Shown: positions 17,729-25,759, counted from the first letter of the stretch. The stretch is DNA of 41,908 nt from an uncultured Bacilli bacterium (GCA_944359625.1 CALVSW010000008.1:1-41908), one strand, 5' to 3'. The notes: generated by a model not told the origin, from the sequence alone. Numbers and translations: made by a program.

Positions 17729-18316
17729 CTATAAAGATTTACCTATATTAAATTTATCTTTATAAAAAGATATAGCATCATTTAATACATTTAAACCATA
17801 TGCTTCTACTTTCTTAGTATCTATTAAATATTTAAACCAGTTAATAAAATTATCATCATTTAATAATTTATTATTTTCTCCTGAAAATAACTGAGCCATT
17901 CCCTCATCAAACCAGACAATTCTTTTTAATTTTTTTCTTTCCTAAATTAATTCTTGATACATAATATGAAATAGTTCATGATTTGCTAGATATAAAGCTT
18001 TATTATATAAAGGGCTACCAACAAATAAATTAGGTTTTATAAAAGTATTTATCATTCCGTTATCAAAAGTACCTGTTGCATATTCTGGTAGTGACTTTCT
18101 TTCTCCTCTTAAAGAGTATATATATTCTCTAAACTCTTCTAAACTATCAAAATAATTTATTTGTATCTTTCTAAAAGAATCAATATCAAATAACTTTTTA
18201 TAAAATGCAATTGCAGCATTTAAAATACTAACCATATTATCAGTTATATATTTTAAAGAATCTGGTGAATATAAAATAAAATCATTTGTATCTTTTCCAT
18301 AAAAAACTCCTAACTT
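17729..18316 (-). pseudogene. gluzincin-type metallopeptidase, interrupted by an in-frame TAG
   Basis: One frame stays open for about 196 codons except for a single TAG at residue 125 or so. Before the stop it holds the zinc-binding HELFHIMYQ (HExxH). After the stop, in the same frame, come WFDEGMAQLFSG (the third zinc ligand of gluzincins) and a helical tail. The N-terminal end is also open but has no start before an upstream TGA; the only Met starts at 18235. The gene therefore looks decayed at both ends. Readthrough of the amber codon is possible but less likely. Intact relatives would be secreted or membrane-linked peptidases of the peptidase-MA type. Confidence 0.65.
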
Positions 18317-18355
18317 TCATAATTTATTAATTAATAGTGCTTTATGAAAAATATG

Positions 18356-18550
18356 TTTGCCACCGGATATATGAATCGCTTAACTTATCTCTACCAAAAT
18401 GGCTATTATTGGTCCATGTCGCCGAGCATTTTCAGCTCTGGCAGCTCTTCTGCTTACGAGTTCTATCAGTACGCAGCTGGCTATACTTTCGGCTACGACC
18501 GTGTGACCCTCGGCAATGGCTTGCGTCCGGTAATCAATCTGCAATCTGAT
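18356..18550 (+). repeat. hypervariable GC-rich cassette, copy 1
   Basis: This 195-bp unit is GC-rich within very AT-rich surroundings. It starts TTTGCCACCGGATATATG and ends with codons for GLRPVINLQSD. It lies in frame in a 79-codon ORF (18344-18583) whose start lacks a ribosome site. The encoded piece runs ATGYMNRLTYLYQNG, YYWSMSPSIF, a Ser/Tyr/Gly-rich core, then GLRPVINLQSDVTISG. This is the C-terminal end of an FGE/C-type-lectin-like (DUF6273-like) domain. The first 50 or so bases are identical to copy 2 apart from one base after the Tyr-Gln-Asn-Gly codons; the core differs from copies 2 and 3 at many codons. There is no N-terminal part of the protein. Confidence 0.8.
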
Positions 18551-18725
18551 GTCACAATAAGTGGCCAAGTTATTTTAGTATAAAAATTACTAATAAAAAT
18601 ATGACATTTTGATAATGAAATAATTATGACACTTTATCTTGAAATTTACATTTATATAAAAATAAATTTAATTTTTGTACATTCTTATATTATCATTAAT
18701 ATTCAACTGCAAAGCCATCAAATTG

Positions 18726-18920
18726 TTTGCCACCGGATATATGAATCGCTTAACTTATCTCTACCAAAATGGCAATTATTGGTCCATGTCGCCGTCCTTT
18801 TTCGACGTTGGCGCTTCGGCTGCTTTTGGGTTCTTTCAGAACGCGTCTGGCTATGCTGACGGCTTCAGCCATGTGACCAGCGGCCTTGGCTTGCGTCCGG
18901 TAATCAATCTGCAATCGGAT
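18726..18920 (+). repeat. hypervariable GC-rich cassette, copy 2
   Basis: The unit is 195 bp, the same length as copy 1, and lies 370 bases downstream in the same orientation. The left arm (through CTCTACCAAAATGGC) and right arm (GGCTTGCGTCCGGTAATCAA) are identical to copy 1. The core encodes SPSFFDVGASAAFGFF and QNASGYADGFSH instead of SPSIFSSGSSSAYEFY and QYAAGYTFGYDR. The frame continues to a TAA at 18948-18950, overlapping the end of the minus-strand XRE gene. No ATG with a ribosome site precedes it. Codon use (GGC, TTC, CTG, CGT, CCG) is unlike every neighbouring gene. Confidence 0.8.
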
Positions 18921-18939
18921 GATATGATAGGTAGTATAT

Positions 18940-19353
18940 TTATTCTTTAACTTTATTTAAATTAATTAAGCTAAGACAAAAAAGACCAATACCTAACATA
19001 ATTAAAGAATCTTTAGTAGATATTTCATTTAGAATATTTAATACTATTACAGCAATACCCATAGCAACTCCTAAAGTATTAATAATTAAAATTATTAAAT
19101 CTTTTATACTTTCTTTATTTTGATAAGGATTTTTACTGTCATCTCTTTTGCATGAATCAATTAAATAAGCACTATCTACGCCAAGAGCTTTAGCAAGCAT
19201 AGATATAGAAGTTATATCAGGATATGATAAACCCCTTTCCCATTTACTTACTGCTTTATCAGTTATATTTAATTTTTTAGCTAATTGTTGTTGAGTTAAA
19301 CCTTGTTTTTTTCTTAATTCAACAATTAGTTCATTAAACTTTTTTTCTTCCAT
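18940..19353 (-). CDS. XRE-family transcriptional regulator with membrane tail
   Basis: The 137-residue protein has an N-terminal helix-turn-helix of the Cro/C1 type (LRKKQGLTQQQLAKKLNITD, then KAVSKWERGLSYPDITSI). Two hydrophobic segments form the C-terminus (about residues 86-107 and 113-130). This layout is common in Firmicutes regulators tied to the membrane. A ribosome site GAGGTGAG fits the ATG at 19353 rather than the GTG nine bases upstream. The target genes are unknown; it sits next to cassette copy 2 on the opposite strand. Confidence 0.85.
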   Translation of the reverse strand: MEEKKFNELIVELRKKQGLTQQQLAKKLNITDKAVSKWERGLSYPDITSISMLAKALGVDSAYLIDSCKRDDSKNPYQNKESIKDLIILIINTLGVAMGIAVIVLNILNEISTKDSLIMLGIGLFCLSLINLNKVKE

Positions 19354-19433
19354 TTTTCTCACCTCAGTTTAATAATAACATTAAATATTTAAACATTAGA
19401 TAACTTATTAGTTTAATTTTCTAAACCATTAGT

Positions 19434-19859
19434 TTACTTATCTAATATTTCTAAGGCTTTTTTATACTTTTCTATTCTTTTTAAATCAGTTGGTGTTATA
19501 TTCTCTAATCTTGTGATATCACTATTATGTTTTAAATCAGCAATTTTAATTTTTGTAGCAATTGGATTAGTCTTTACTTTTTCTATATATTCTATATAAT
19601 CAATCTTTTTATCATGAGTTAATATTTTTAATAAATCTATTACTTCTTGTGGAAATTCTTTTTCTAAGTCATTAAGAGTAATATCAGTATCTTCTACTAC
19701 ATCATGTAATAATGCTACAATACATTCTAATTCCGTATCCATTTGTTCTGCTATATGAATAGGATGATAGATATAAGGTATATTTGCTTTATCAAATTGA
19801 TTTTGATGAGCATTATAGGCAATTATCATTGCCTTTCTAGTTAATTTAGTATTTATCAT
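19434..19859 (-). CDS. HD-domain protein resembling the SpoT/RelA hydrolase domain
   Basis: The protein of about 141 residues shows the order AYNAHQNQ, then YIYHPIHIAEQM, VALLHDVVEDTDIT (the HD pair near residue 51), and ATKIKIADLKHNSD. This matches stand-alone ppGpp-hydrolase (SpoT/MESH1-like) domains, which remove pyrophosphate from the alarmone using a metal ion. No synthetase domain is attached. The start is set at the ATG at 19859 because GTGAGGA lies just upstream. It overlaps the end of the GGDEF gene by 14 bases, so the two are translated together. Confidence 0.8.
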   Translation of the reverse strand: MINTKLTRKAMIIAYNAHQNQFDKANIPYIYHPIHIAEQMDTELECIVALLHDVVEDTDITLNDLEKEFPQEVIDLLKILTHDKKIDYIEYIEKVKTNPIATKIKIADLKHNSDITRLENITPTDLKRIEKYKKALEILDK

Positions 19860-20601
19860 AAAAATCCTCACTTACTTCTTTTATAAACCTTTTTTCTAAA
19901 TCACTATTATATTCATAATAACCATTTTTGCCATTATTTTTTACATAATATAATGCTAAATCTGCTTTTTTAATAGTATCACTTATTTTTTTATCATTAT
20001 TATATATTGCAATACCTGCTGAAAAAGATATATGCATCTTTTTAGATTTTCTTATTAGTTCTTGATTTATTTTATAAATTATTGATTTAACCTTTTTTAT
20101 ATTATCATTATTAAATATAATTAAAAATTCTTCACCACCATAACGAGCTGCATAATCATTACTACTAATATTTTCTTTAATAATTCTCCCAAATAATTTT
20201 AATACTTCATCGCCCACTTGATGACCATAAGTATCATTAATATCTTTAAAATCATCTAAATCACATAGAACAAAAATACTTTTTTTATTTAAAAATAATA
20301 AATAATTTTCTAAATCAGTTCTTGTTTTTAAACCAGTAAGTTTATCATTTTTAAGTTCTATAATAGTATTAATATACTTAGAAATATTTTCTAAATATTC
20401 TATTTTATATTTTACTTTATCTAGTATTATATCTTTTACTACTTTTTCATAATAAAAATTTTTATATTTAAATATATTATCTTTAATTTCATTTTTAATT
20501 ATTTTCTTATAATTTTTACTATATACTTCCTTATTATCAATTAATATAAAATATTCTAAGTTAAATTGTTCTAAAATACTTATTAAATCTTTTCCTACCA
20601 A
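19846..20601 (-). CDS. GGDEF-domain diguanylate cyclase
   Basis: The protein of about 251 residues has a poorly conserved N-terminal sensing region (residues 1-85) and a complete GGDEF domain. That domain shows NDKLTGLKTRTDLE, CDLDDFKDINDTYGHQVGDE, and the active-site loop RYGGEEF near residue 153. It should make cyclic di-GMP from two GTP. No RxxD inhibitory site is evident upstream of the loop. The start is probably the TTG at 20601, eight bases after AGGAGTGG. It is coupled to the HD gene, linking two nucleotide second-messenger enzymes in one transcript. Confidence 0.85.
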   Translation of the reverse strand: MVGKDLISILEQFNLEYFILIDNKEVYSKNYKKIIKNEIKDNIFKYKNFYYEKVVKDIILDKVKYKIEYLENISKYINTIIELKNDKLTGLKTRTDLENYLLFLNKKSIFVLCDLDDFKDINDTYGHQVGDEVLKLFGRIIKENISSNDYAARYGGEEFLIIFNNDNIKKVKSIIYKINQELIRKSKKMHISFSAGIAIYNNDKKISDTIKKADLALYYVKNNGKNGYYEYNSDLEKRFIKEVSEDFYDKY

Positions 20602-20642
20602 GATAACCACTCCTATAAATATTATATCTTATAAAAAAAGAT

Positions 20643-21050
20643 TTACATATTAAATTCTTTAATAAATCCTACTATATCACTATTAACAGTCATAATTCGT
20701 TTATTATTTAGTAATTCATTATATGTAAACCATTTATATTGAATATTATTAATTATAAAATCATTACTAAGTAAATTATCTAATACTTCTACTTGATAAA
20801 AATAATGAGTATATTCTTTTTCTACTTTAGCACTTTCTGAAAACTTTTTATGAACTTTAAAATCAATATATTTAACTTTAATATATTTTTTATCTATATT
20901 TAAAGATTTAGAAACAAAGTCAGTAACTATCTCTAACATATTATTATCTAATAATTTACAATTTAAAAACAAATAACTATCCCATCTTAAATCATAATAT
21001 TGTAAATATCTATTATTATTTTTAATTACAATAATTGCGTGTTTACTCAT
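20643..21050 (-). CDS. Nudix-fold-like protein without a Nudix box
   Basis: The 135-residue protein begins AIIVIKNNNRYLQYYDLRW and ends with KWFTYNELLNNKRIMTVNSD, the frame of a small Nudix domain. In the place of the Nudix box (GX5EX7REUXEEXGU) the sequence reads LEIVTDFVSKSLNID, with no catalytic glutamates. It is therefore probably a binding or structural relative rather than a hydrolase. The assignment rests on overall pattern only. A good ribosome site (GGAGG) is present. Confidence 0.5.
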   Translation of the reverse strand: MSKHAIIVIKNNNRYLQYYDLRWDSYLFLNCKLLDNNMLEIVTDFVSKSLNIDKKYIKVKYIDFKVHKKFSESAKVEKEYTHYFYQVEVLDNLLSNDFIINNIQYKWFTYNELLNNKRIMTVNSDIVGFIKEFNM

Positions 21051-21094
21051 ATTACCTCCATTTAAATTATATCTTATAATTTCATATTAATCAT

Positions 21095-21634
21095 TTATTT
21101 TTTAAATAAATAACATTCTTTTTCATGAGAATTTATAACACCAATTGCTTGTAAATAAGCATATATGATTGTTGTCCCAACAAATTTCATACCTCTTTTT
21201 TTTAAATCTTTTGAAATATTATCAGATAATAACGAGTGAGTAAGTCCAACTTCATAATATATTTTACCATTTGTAAATTCTTTTAAATAATTATAAAAAC
21301 TACCATATTCTTCTTTTATAAGTCTAAAAATTTTAGCATTATTAATACTAGCTTTTATCTTTAATTTATTTCTAATAATTTTCTTATTATTATATAACTC
21401 ATCTACTTTTAAATTATCATAATTACATATTTTATCAAGATTAAAATTATCATATGCTATTATAAAATCTTCTCTTTTATTTAATACACATTCCCATGAT
21501 AAACCAGCTTGAAAAGATTCTAGAATAAGCATCATAAATAGATAATGATCATCAAAGTTAGGAATACCCCATTCTTCATCATGATATTTAATATATAATG
21601 GATTATTTAAATTACACCAGTGACATCTATTCAT
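21095..21634 (-). CDS. tag: DNA-3-methyladenine glycosylase I
   Basis: The 179-residue enzyme cuts 3-methyladenine from DNA. It has the family's zinc site (Cys4 in MNRCHWC, His18 in KYHDEEWG, and the C-terminal His and Cys in NSHEKECYLF) and the recognition segment LILESFQAGLSWECVLNKR with its key Glu. Its length is normal for Tag. The start overlaps the end of the upstream ogt gene by 8 bases, so the two alkylation-repair genes are co-expressed. Confidence 0.92.
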   Translation of the reverse strand: MNRCHWCNLNNPLYIKYHDEEWGIPNFDDHYLFMMLILESFQAGLSWECVLNKREDFIIAYDNFNLDKICNYDNLKVDELYNNKKIIRNKLKIKASINNAKIFRLIKEEYGSFYNYLKEFTNGKIYYEVGLTHSLLSDNISKDLKKRGMKFVGTTIIYAYLQAIGVINSHEKECYLFKK

Positions 21635-22100
21635 AAATATTACCTTCTATTTCTAATAATTTTTTCTTAATATCTAATCCCCAATGATAACCAACTAACT
21701 TATTGTTTTTACCGACTACCCGATGACAAGGTATGATAATAGCAATTGGATTCTTGCCAAGAGCATGGCCAATTGCTTGAGCTGACATTTCTTCCTTTTT
21801 TCTTAGTTTAGCTACTTCAAAGGCTAATTTACTATAAGTAATTGTATTTCCATAAGAAACGCCTTTTAAAATATTTAATACTTGTTTTTGAAATAAAGTT
21901 AAGTTTTCTAATTTAATTAAAGGTACAAAATTAGGCATCTTCCCACTAAAATATATATCTAACCATTTACTTGTTTCTTGAAAAATTAATAAGTCTTTAA
22001 TTAAATAATTAGATTTTTCAAAACTTAATTTAGTTAAATAAACACCATCACTTTCTAAATAAATATTACCTAATTTAGATTTATAAATATATGAATACAT
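21627..22100 (-). CDS. ogt: methylated-DNA-protein-cysteine methyltransferase
   Basis: The 157-residue protein repairs O6-alkylguanine by moving the alkyl group to its own cysteine. The acceptor motif reads IIIPCHRVVG, the helix-turn-helix region is SAQAIGHALGKNPIA, and the C-terminal GYHWGLDIKKKLLEIE is typical. It sits between an unknown gene (one base upstream) and tag (overlapping), forming a three-gene repair unit. Confidence 0.92.
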   Translation of the reverse strand: MYSYIYKSKLGNIYLESDGVYLTKLSFEKSNYLIKDLLIFQETSKWLDIYFSGKMPNFVPLIKLENLTLFQKQVLNILKGVSYGNTITYSKLAFEVAKLRKKEEMSAQAIGHALGKNPIAIIIPCHRVVGKNNKLVGYHWGLDIKKKLLEIEGNIYE

Positions 22101-22101
22101 C

Positions 22102-22941
22102 TTACTTTACTCTTTTTAATGTTTTTGTAAATGTTTGATTAGGTTCTACCTCTAACCAATAAGTTAAATTAGCATTTATTCCATAAGGTATTTCATATAA
22201 TACAAATCGGCGATCAAAAAGCTTGTACTCATATAAATAATCAGTTACATAAATATTATTATCGTCTATAGGCATAACAAATTTTACATATTGAGGTTTT
22301 ATTTTACCACTAATTACTAACTCATCTAAACTTTCAATAATAAAATCTTCAGGTATTCTATTAGGATAAGAAGTTGCATCAATAATTCCTTTATTTAATA
22401 AAATTTCTTTTACATAACAAAAATCTAACAGATTATGCATAACATATTCAAAATCATCACAAAAAATACTTTTTCCCTTAATAATAGGTTTTCCATAAAC
22501 TTTATAAGAAATATTATTTTCTTCATCATAATTACAAATAAAATGATGACTTTTATAACCATTATCTTCAAGAATATATTCAATATCTCTATCCGAAAGT
22601 AATCTAATCTTTGGTGGTAATGAATTATTAATTTCTAAAGTTAAATTTTCTTTCTTAATTATTCCCGGTACTTTTACAACAGTTTTTTCAAATTCTGGTA
22701 ATATTTCCTCGGGTATTAAACAAGGTTTAAATTCAGTTATACTTCTAAATTGCGGATGATTCATAAAACATCTAAGTTCAGGATTATAAACTACATAATC
22801 CTTATCATAAATCACATAGTTAATAGGTATAATAGCAAAACTTTTATTATCCTTATAAAAATTCTGAACCATTAAATCAAAATTATCTATTTCAACTCTT
22901 CCAGATTGATACATTAAACGTTCTATATTTTCATTTATCAT
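22102..22941 (-). CDS. unknown protein leading the alkylation-repair operon
   Basis: The 279-residue soluble protein has no signal peptide or membrane helix and belongs to no family I recognise. It is rich in aromatic and acidic residues, with phrases such as NPELRCFMNHPQFRSITEF and LLSDRDIEYILEDNGYKS. A single base separates it from ogt, which overlaps tag, so it is the first gene of the unit. A role in response to alkylation damage is possible from position, but nothing in the sequence proves it. Confidence 0.65.
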   Translation of the reverse strand: MINENIERLMYQSGRVEIDNFDLMVQNFYKDNKSFAIIPINYVIYDKDYVVYNPELRCFMNHPQFRSITEFKPCLIPEEILPEFEKTVVKVPGIIKKENLTLEINNSLPPKIRLLSDRDIEYILEDNGYKSHHFICNYDEENNISYKVYGKPIIKGKSIFCDDFEYVMHNLLDFCYVKEILLNKGIIDATSYPNRIPEDFIIESLDELVISGKIKPQYVKFVMPIDDNNIYVTDYLYEYKLFDRRFVLYEIPYGINANLTYWLEVEPNQTFTKTLKRVK

Positions 22942-22997
22942 AAATTCAACTCCATGTTAAATTATTATAATTAAATCATATATAGAAGTAAATAATT

Positions 22998-23459
22998 TTA
23001 GTTAATTGTAAACTCAATACCAATATTAAAACTTTCAATATCATCATCTCCACTTGGATAAGCAAAACTTTTTATAAATCGATATTCTCCAGGTTCTAAA
23101 TTTCCATATCCATATGACCAATCAATATCTAATTCGACTGATTTATTAGTTTCTAAATAATATAAAGGTGTTATAAAAGATAATTCTTCAATTGGTTTTA
23201 ATATATACCAAGTATTATTATCTTTTATCTCTAAATGATATTCTTCTCCATATTGAAGTAATTTATCACTTATATTATTTAATATAAATACTGCTCCCCC
23301 ATTTGTTAAAGTACCTTCTTTTATAGATGTAGAAACATAATTTTCATTAATTTTAATATCAGAAACTTCTCCTAATCGTGAATCATTTTTATTTGTACAT
23401 CCCGTAAAACTAAAAACAAATATTCCTAAAAGTAAAATAGACAATAAAATCTTTTTCAT
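22998..23459 (-). CDS. lipoprotein with bacterial Ig-like (Big_14-type) domain
   Basis: The 153-residue lipoprotein has a signal peptide ending in the lipobox FSFTGC (Cys about 21), so it is anchored to the outer face of the membrane. The mature part has TSIKEGTLTNGGAVFILNN, YGEEYHLEIKDNNTWY and LDIDWSYGYGNLEPGEYRFI. This fits the Ig-like domain class I know as Big_14. A paralogue with the same plan lies at 31145. The ribosome site is AGGAG. The ligand is unknown. Confidence 0.8.
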   Translation of the reverse strand: MKKILLSILLLGIFVFSFTGCTNKNDSRLGEVSDIKINENYVSTSIKEGTLTNGGAVFILNNISDKLLQYGEEYHLEIKDNNTWYILKPIEELSFITPLYYLETNKSVELDIDWSYGYGNLEPGEYRFIKSFAYPSGDDDIESFNIGIEFTIN

Positions 23460-23492
23460 TATTAAACTCTCCTATCTTTTTTATAAATTTTA

Positions 23493-23683
23493 TTTGCCAC
23501 CGGATATATGAATCGCTTAACTAATAATTCCCAAATGGCAATTATTGGTCCATGTCGCCGCGCGGTTTCGACTCTGGCACCTCTGCTGCTCGCGAGTTCT
23601 ATCAGAGCGCGGCTGGTTATGCCGGCGACTACTGGGTGGCCATCGGCCTTGGCTTGCGTCCGGTAATCAATCTGCAAGCTGAT
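23493..23683 (+). repeat. hypervariable GC-rich cassette, copy 3 (frameshifted)
   Basis: The unit is 191 bp, in the gap between the lipoprotein and flavodoxin genes, and has the same orientation as copies 1 and 2. The left arm TTTGCCACCGGATATATG and right arm GGCTTGCGTCCGGTAATCAA are identical to the others. It lacks one base in the left arm (AATAATTCCCAAATGG replaces TATCTCTACCAAAATGG) and one codon in the core. Read after the shift, the core would give SPRGFDSGTSAAREFYQSAA. A stop follows directly after the last conserved GAT. No start or ribosome site exists, so it cannot be an expressed gene as it stands. Confidence 0.8.
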
Positions 23684-23695
23684 TAACAAATATCG

Positions 23696-24163
23696 TTATT
23701 TTAACCAATTTAGATATGTATTAGCATCTTCATTACCACTAAATCTTTTAGTACTAATAAAATTTAAATCTTTGTAAGTATCTTTTAAATCACTTAAACT
23801 TTTTTCAATTCCTGAACCACCACTTGTAGCAAATAAATATATTTTTTTATTTTTTAAATTATTTTCTTCAATAAAAGTATTTATAATACGTGGGGCCGTA
23901 TACCACCATATTGGATAACCAATTAAAATAGTATTATAATTATCTATATTTTCTACTTTATTTAATATTTTGGGACGACTATTTATATTATCCATTTCAA
24001 TCGATGACCTACTAGTTTTATCTTCCCAATCTAAGTCATTTTCTGTATATTGTATACTAGGAACTATTTCAAATAAATCTCCTCCAATTACCTTAGCAAT
24101 ATTATGGGCTACTACTTTGGTTTTACCAGTTGCTGAAAAATAACAAATTAATATCTTATTCAT
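23696..24163 (-). CDS. flavodoxin
   Basis: The 155-residue FMN-binding electron carrier has the phosphate loop YFSATGKTK at residues 8-16, ILIGYPIWWYTAPRIINTF around the flavin ring, and FATSGGSGIEKS later. It belongs to the flavodoxin_4-like type common in Firmicutes and Bacteroidetes. The ribosome site is AGAGG. It stands alone and ends 12 bases from cassette copy 3. Confidence 0.88.
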   Translation of the reverse strand: MNKILICYFSATGKTKVVAHNIAKVIGGDLFEIVPSIQYTENDLDWEDKTSRSSIEMDNINSRPKILNKVENIDNYNTILIGYPIWWYTAPRIINTFIEENNLKNKKIYLFATSGGSGIEKSLSDLKDTYKDLNFISTKRFSGNEDANTYLNWLK

Positions 24164-24253
24164 ATTTAACCTCTATAGTAATATTTAATAATAAAATATA
24201 TATTAAATCAAGAAAAATATTTATATACTTAAAAAAACTAGAAATATCTAGTT

Positions 24254-24958
24254 TTAAAGAAGTGATATTAATCTATCATATTCATTTGATAAATTATTAT
24301 CAGTAAAATTTATATATTCAGTATCAATATACCAACTATTAGGATTATTACTTAATAAATCTATTATTTGTTGCATAATACTAGTAGTATCTAATAAAGC
24401 ATTTATTGATTCTTCAACAGTTTTATCTTCTAAGGCAGTTTCTAAATCACCTATATATTTATCTTTATATAAGTCAATATAATAACTATCTAAATTATTA
24501 GTATCTAAATAAGACATAGCTTTTTCTTCTGTAAAGTAATTAAGATAATTATTTTTACATTCTTTTAATTCAGTAGCATAAGTATTTAAATACTTTTTAG
24601 TTTCGATAAATTCTTTACCATCATTTATATAATTATCAACTGTTAATACTTCGACAATACGCTCATCATTTAATAAATCAACAATTTTAAGAACATTATC
24701 AAAATTATCTTTTAAATAATTCTTAAATGCTCTTTCTACTTTAGCATAATCTCCTTTAGTAATGGTTCTATCTAAATAACTATATAATTTTTCTAAATCA
24801 ATTTTATCAATTGCATCAGTATTAACTAAATTATCAATTAAAACTATTTCATCTTCTAACTTAGATTCTTGATTTAAATCACTAACTACATAATAACCAA
24901 TTAAACCAATAAATAATAAGCAAATAACGCCAATAAATATAAATATTTTCTTTTTCAT
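24254..24958 (-). CDS. membrane-anchored helical protein of unknown role
   Basis: The 234-residue protein has one N-terminal membrane segment (residues 4-24) with no lipobox Cys; the rest is acidic and helical outside the cell. Phrases such as DNLVNTDAIDKIDLEKLYSY and VEESINALLDTTSIMQQIID indicate repeated helices. I do not recognise it. The start has AAAGGG upstream. It follows the membrane protein gene at 24974 by 15 bases and is probably in the same operon as signal peptidase. Confidence 0.6.
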   Translation of the reverse strand: MKKKIFIFIGVICLLFIGLIGYYVVSDLNQESKLEDEIVLIDNLVNTDAIDKIDLEKLYSYLDRTITKGDYAKVERAFKNYLKDNFDNVLKIVDLLNDERIVEVLTVDNYINDGKEFIETKKYLNTYATELKECKNNYLNYFTEEKAMSYLDTNNLDSYYIDLYKDKYIGDLETALEDKTVEESINALLDTTSIMQQIIDLLSNNPNSWYIDTEYINFTDNNLSNEYDRLISLL

Positions 24959-24973
24959 ATAAACCCTTTCATA

Positions 24974-25759
24974 TTATCTAACTTTATAAGGAATAAAGTT
25001 AGTTGCAAATTTAAATTTATTTCTATTTTTAATATATAAATAACCAATACTACTAAATACTACTGCCCCTAAAAAATTAACCATTAAATCTTTCATTGTA
25101 TCATTTAACCCTAACTCTAGGTAACCATCAGGAATTACAATAACGCCATCAGATGTTATGACATGAGTTTCTTTTATATCATTTATTAAGATTACTTTAT
25201 TACTTTGATTAGAATCTAAATAAACAGTAGCTATTTTATTTACTATCCGATCTTTTTGCATATCTAAATTCAAATATTTATCCATACCATACTCATAAAA
25301 TTCCCAGACTACTCCAATAGTCATTGAAAAACAAAAAGAAACAATAGCAACATATAAAGGTGATAAATTAATATTCTTACTATTTTCATTTAATAAATCA
25401 ACTAAAGAAAAACCTACTCCAGCTGCTAAAAAACCATTAATAGTATGAAGCATTGTATCCCAATAAGGAATATTACCATAAAAATTATTTATTTCACCTA
25501 GAATTTCTGCTGAAAAAATAAAAATATATATAATTGATTCTAAAAGTGAAGGAATCCCAATCTTAAATTTATCTTCGATAAATGTTGGAATAGTAAATAA
25601 TAATAACGATAGAAAACATAAGAAAGCATTATTTAAATCACCTCTTAATAATTCTAATATCATACATAAAATCACTAAAATTCTTAAAGTAAAATAAACT
25701 AATAATGATTTTTTCTTCGTTTCTTTATATTTCTTTTTTAATCTTTTAAAATAACTCAT
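24974..25759 (-). CDS. DUF2238-like multi-pass membrane protein
   Basis: The 261-residue protein has about six membrane segments. Motifs include PYWDTMLHTINGFLAAGVGF and GVVWEFYEYGMDKYL, which are typical of DUF2238/YjdF-like proteins. A loop with DLMVNFLGAV follows near the end. The function of the family is not established. It lies 14 bases downstream of the signal peptidase gene and 15 bases upstream of the anchored protein, in a tight minus-strand cluster. Confidence 0.7.
   Translation of the reverse strand: MSYFKRLKKKYKETKKKSLLVYFTLRILVILCMILELLRGDLNNAFLCFLSLLLFTIPTFIEDKFKIGIPSLLESIIYIFIFSAEILGEINNFYGNIPYWDTMLHTINGFLAAGVGFSLVDLLNENSKNINLSPLYVAIVSFCFSMTIGVVWEFYEYGMDKYLNLDMQKDRIVNKIATVYLDSNQSNKVILINDIKETHVITSDGVIVIPDGYLELGLNDTMKDLMVNFLGAVVFSSIGYLYIKNRNKFKFATNFIPYKVR

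Noticed and set aside
18337-18549. Alternative reading frames over the cassettes (for example 18337-18549 plus, 18380-18568 minus, 23462-23689 minus)
   Set aside because: They exist only because GC-rich sequence has few stops. The frame ending in GLRPVINLQ is the one that matches a known domain.
18356-23683. Calling the cassettes a CRISPR array or integron cassettes
   Set aside because: The units are about 195 bp, far apart, protein-coding in style, and lack short regular repeats or attC-like ends.
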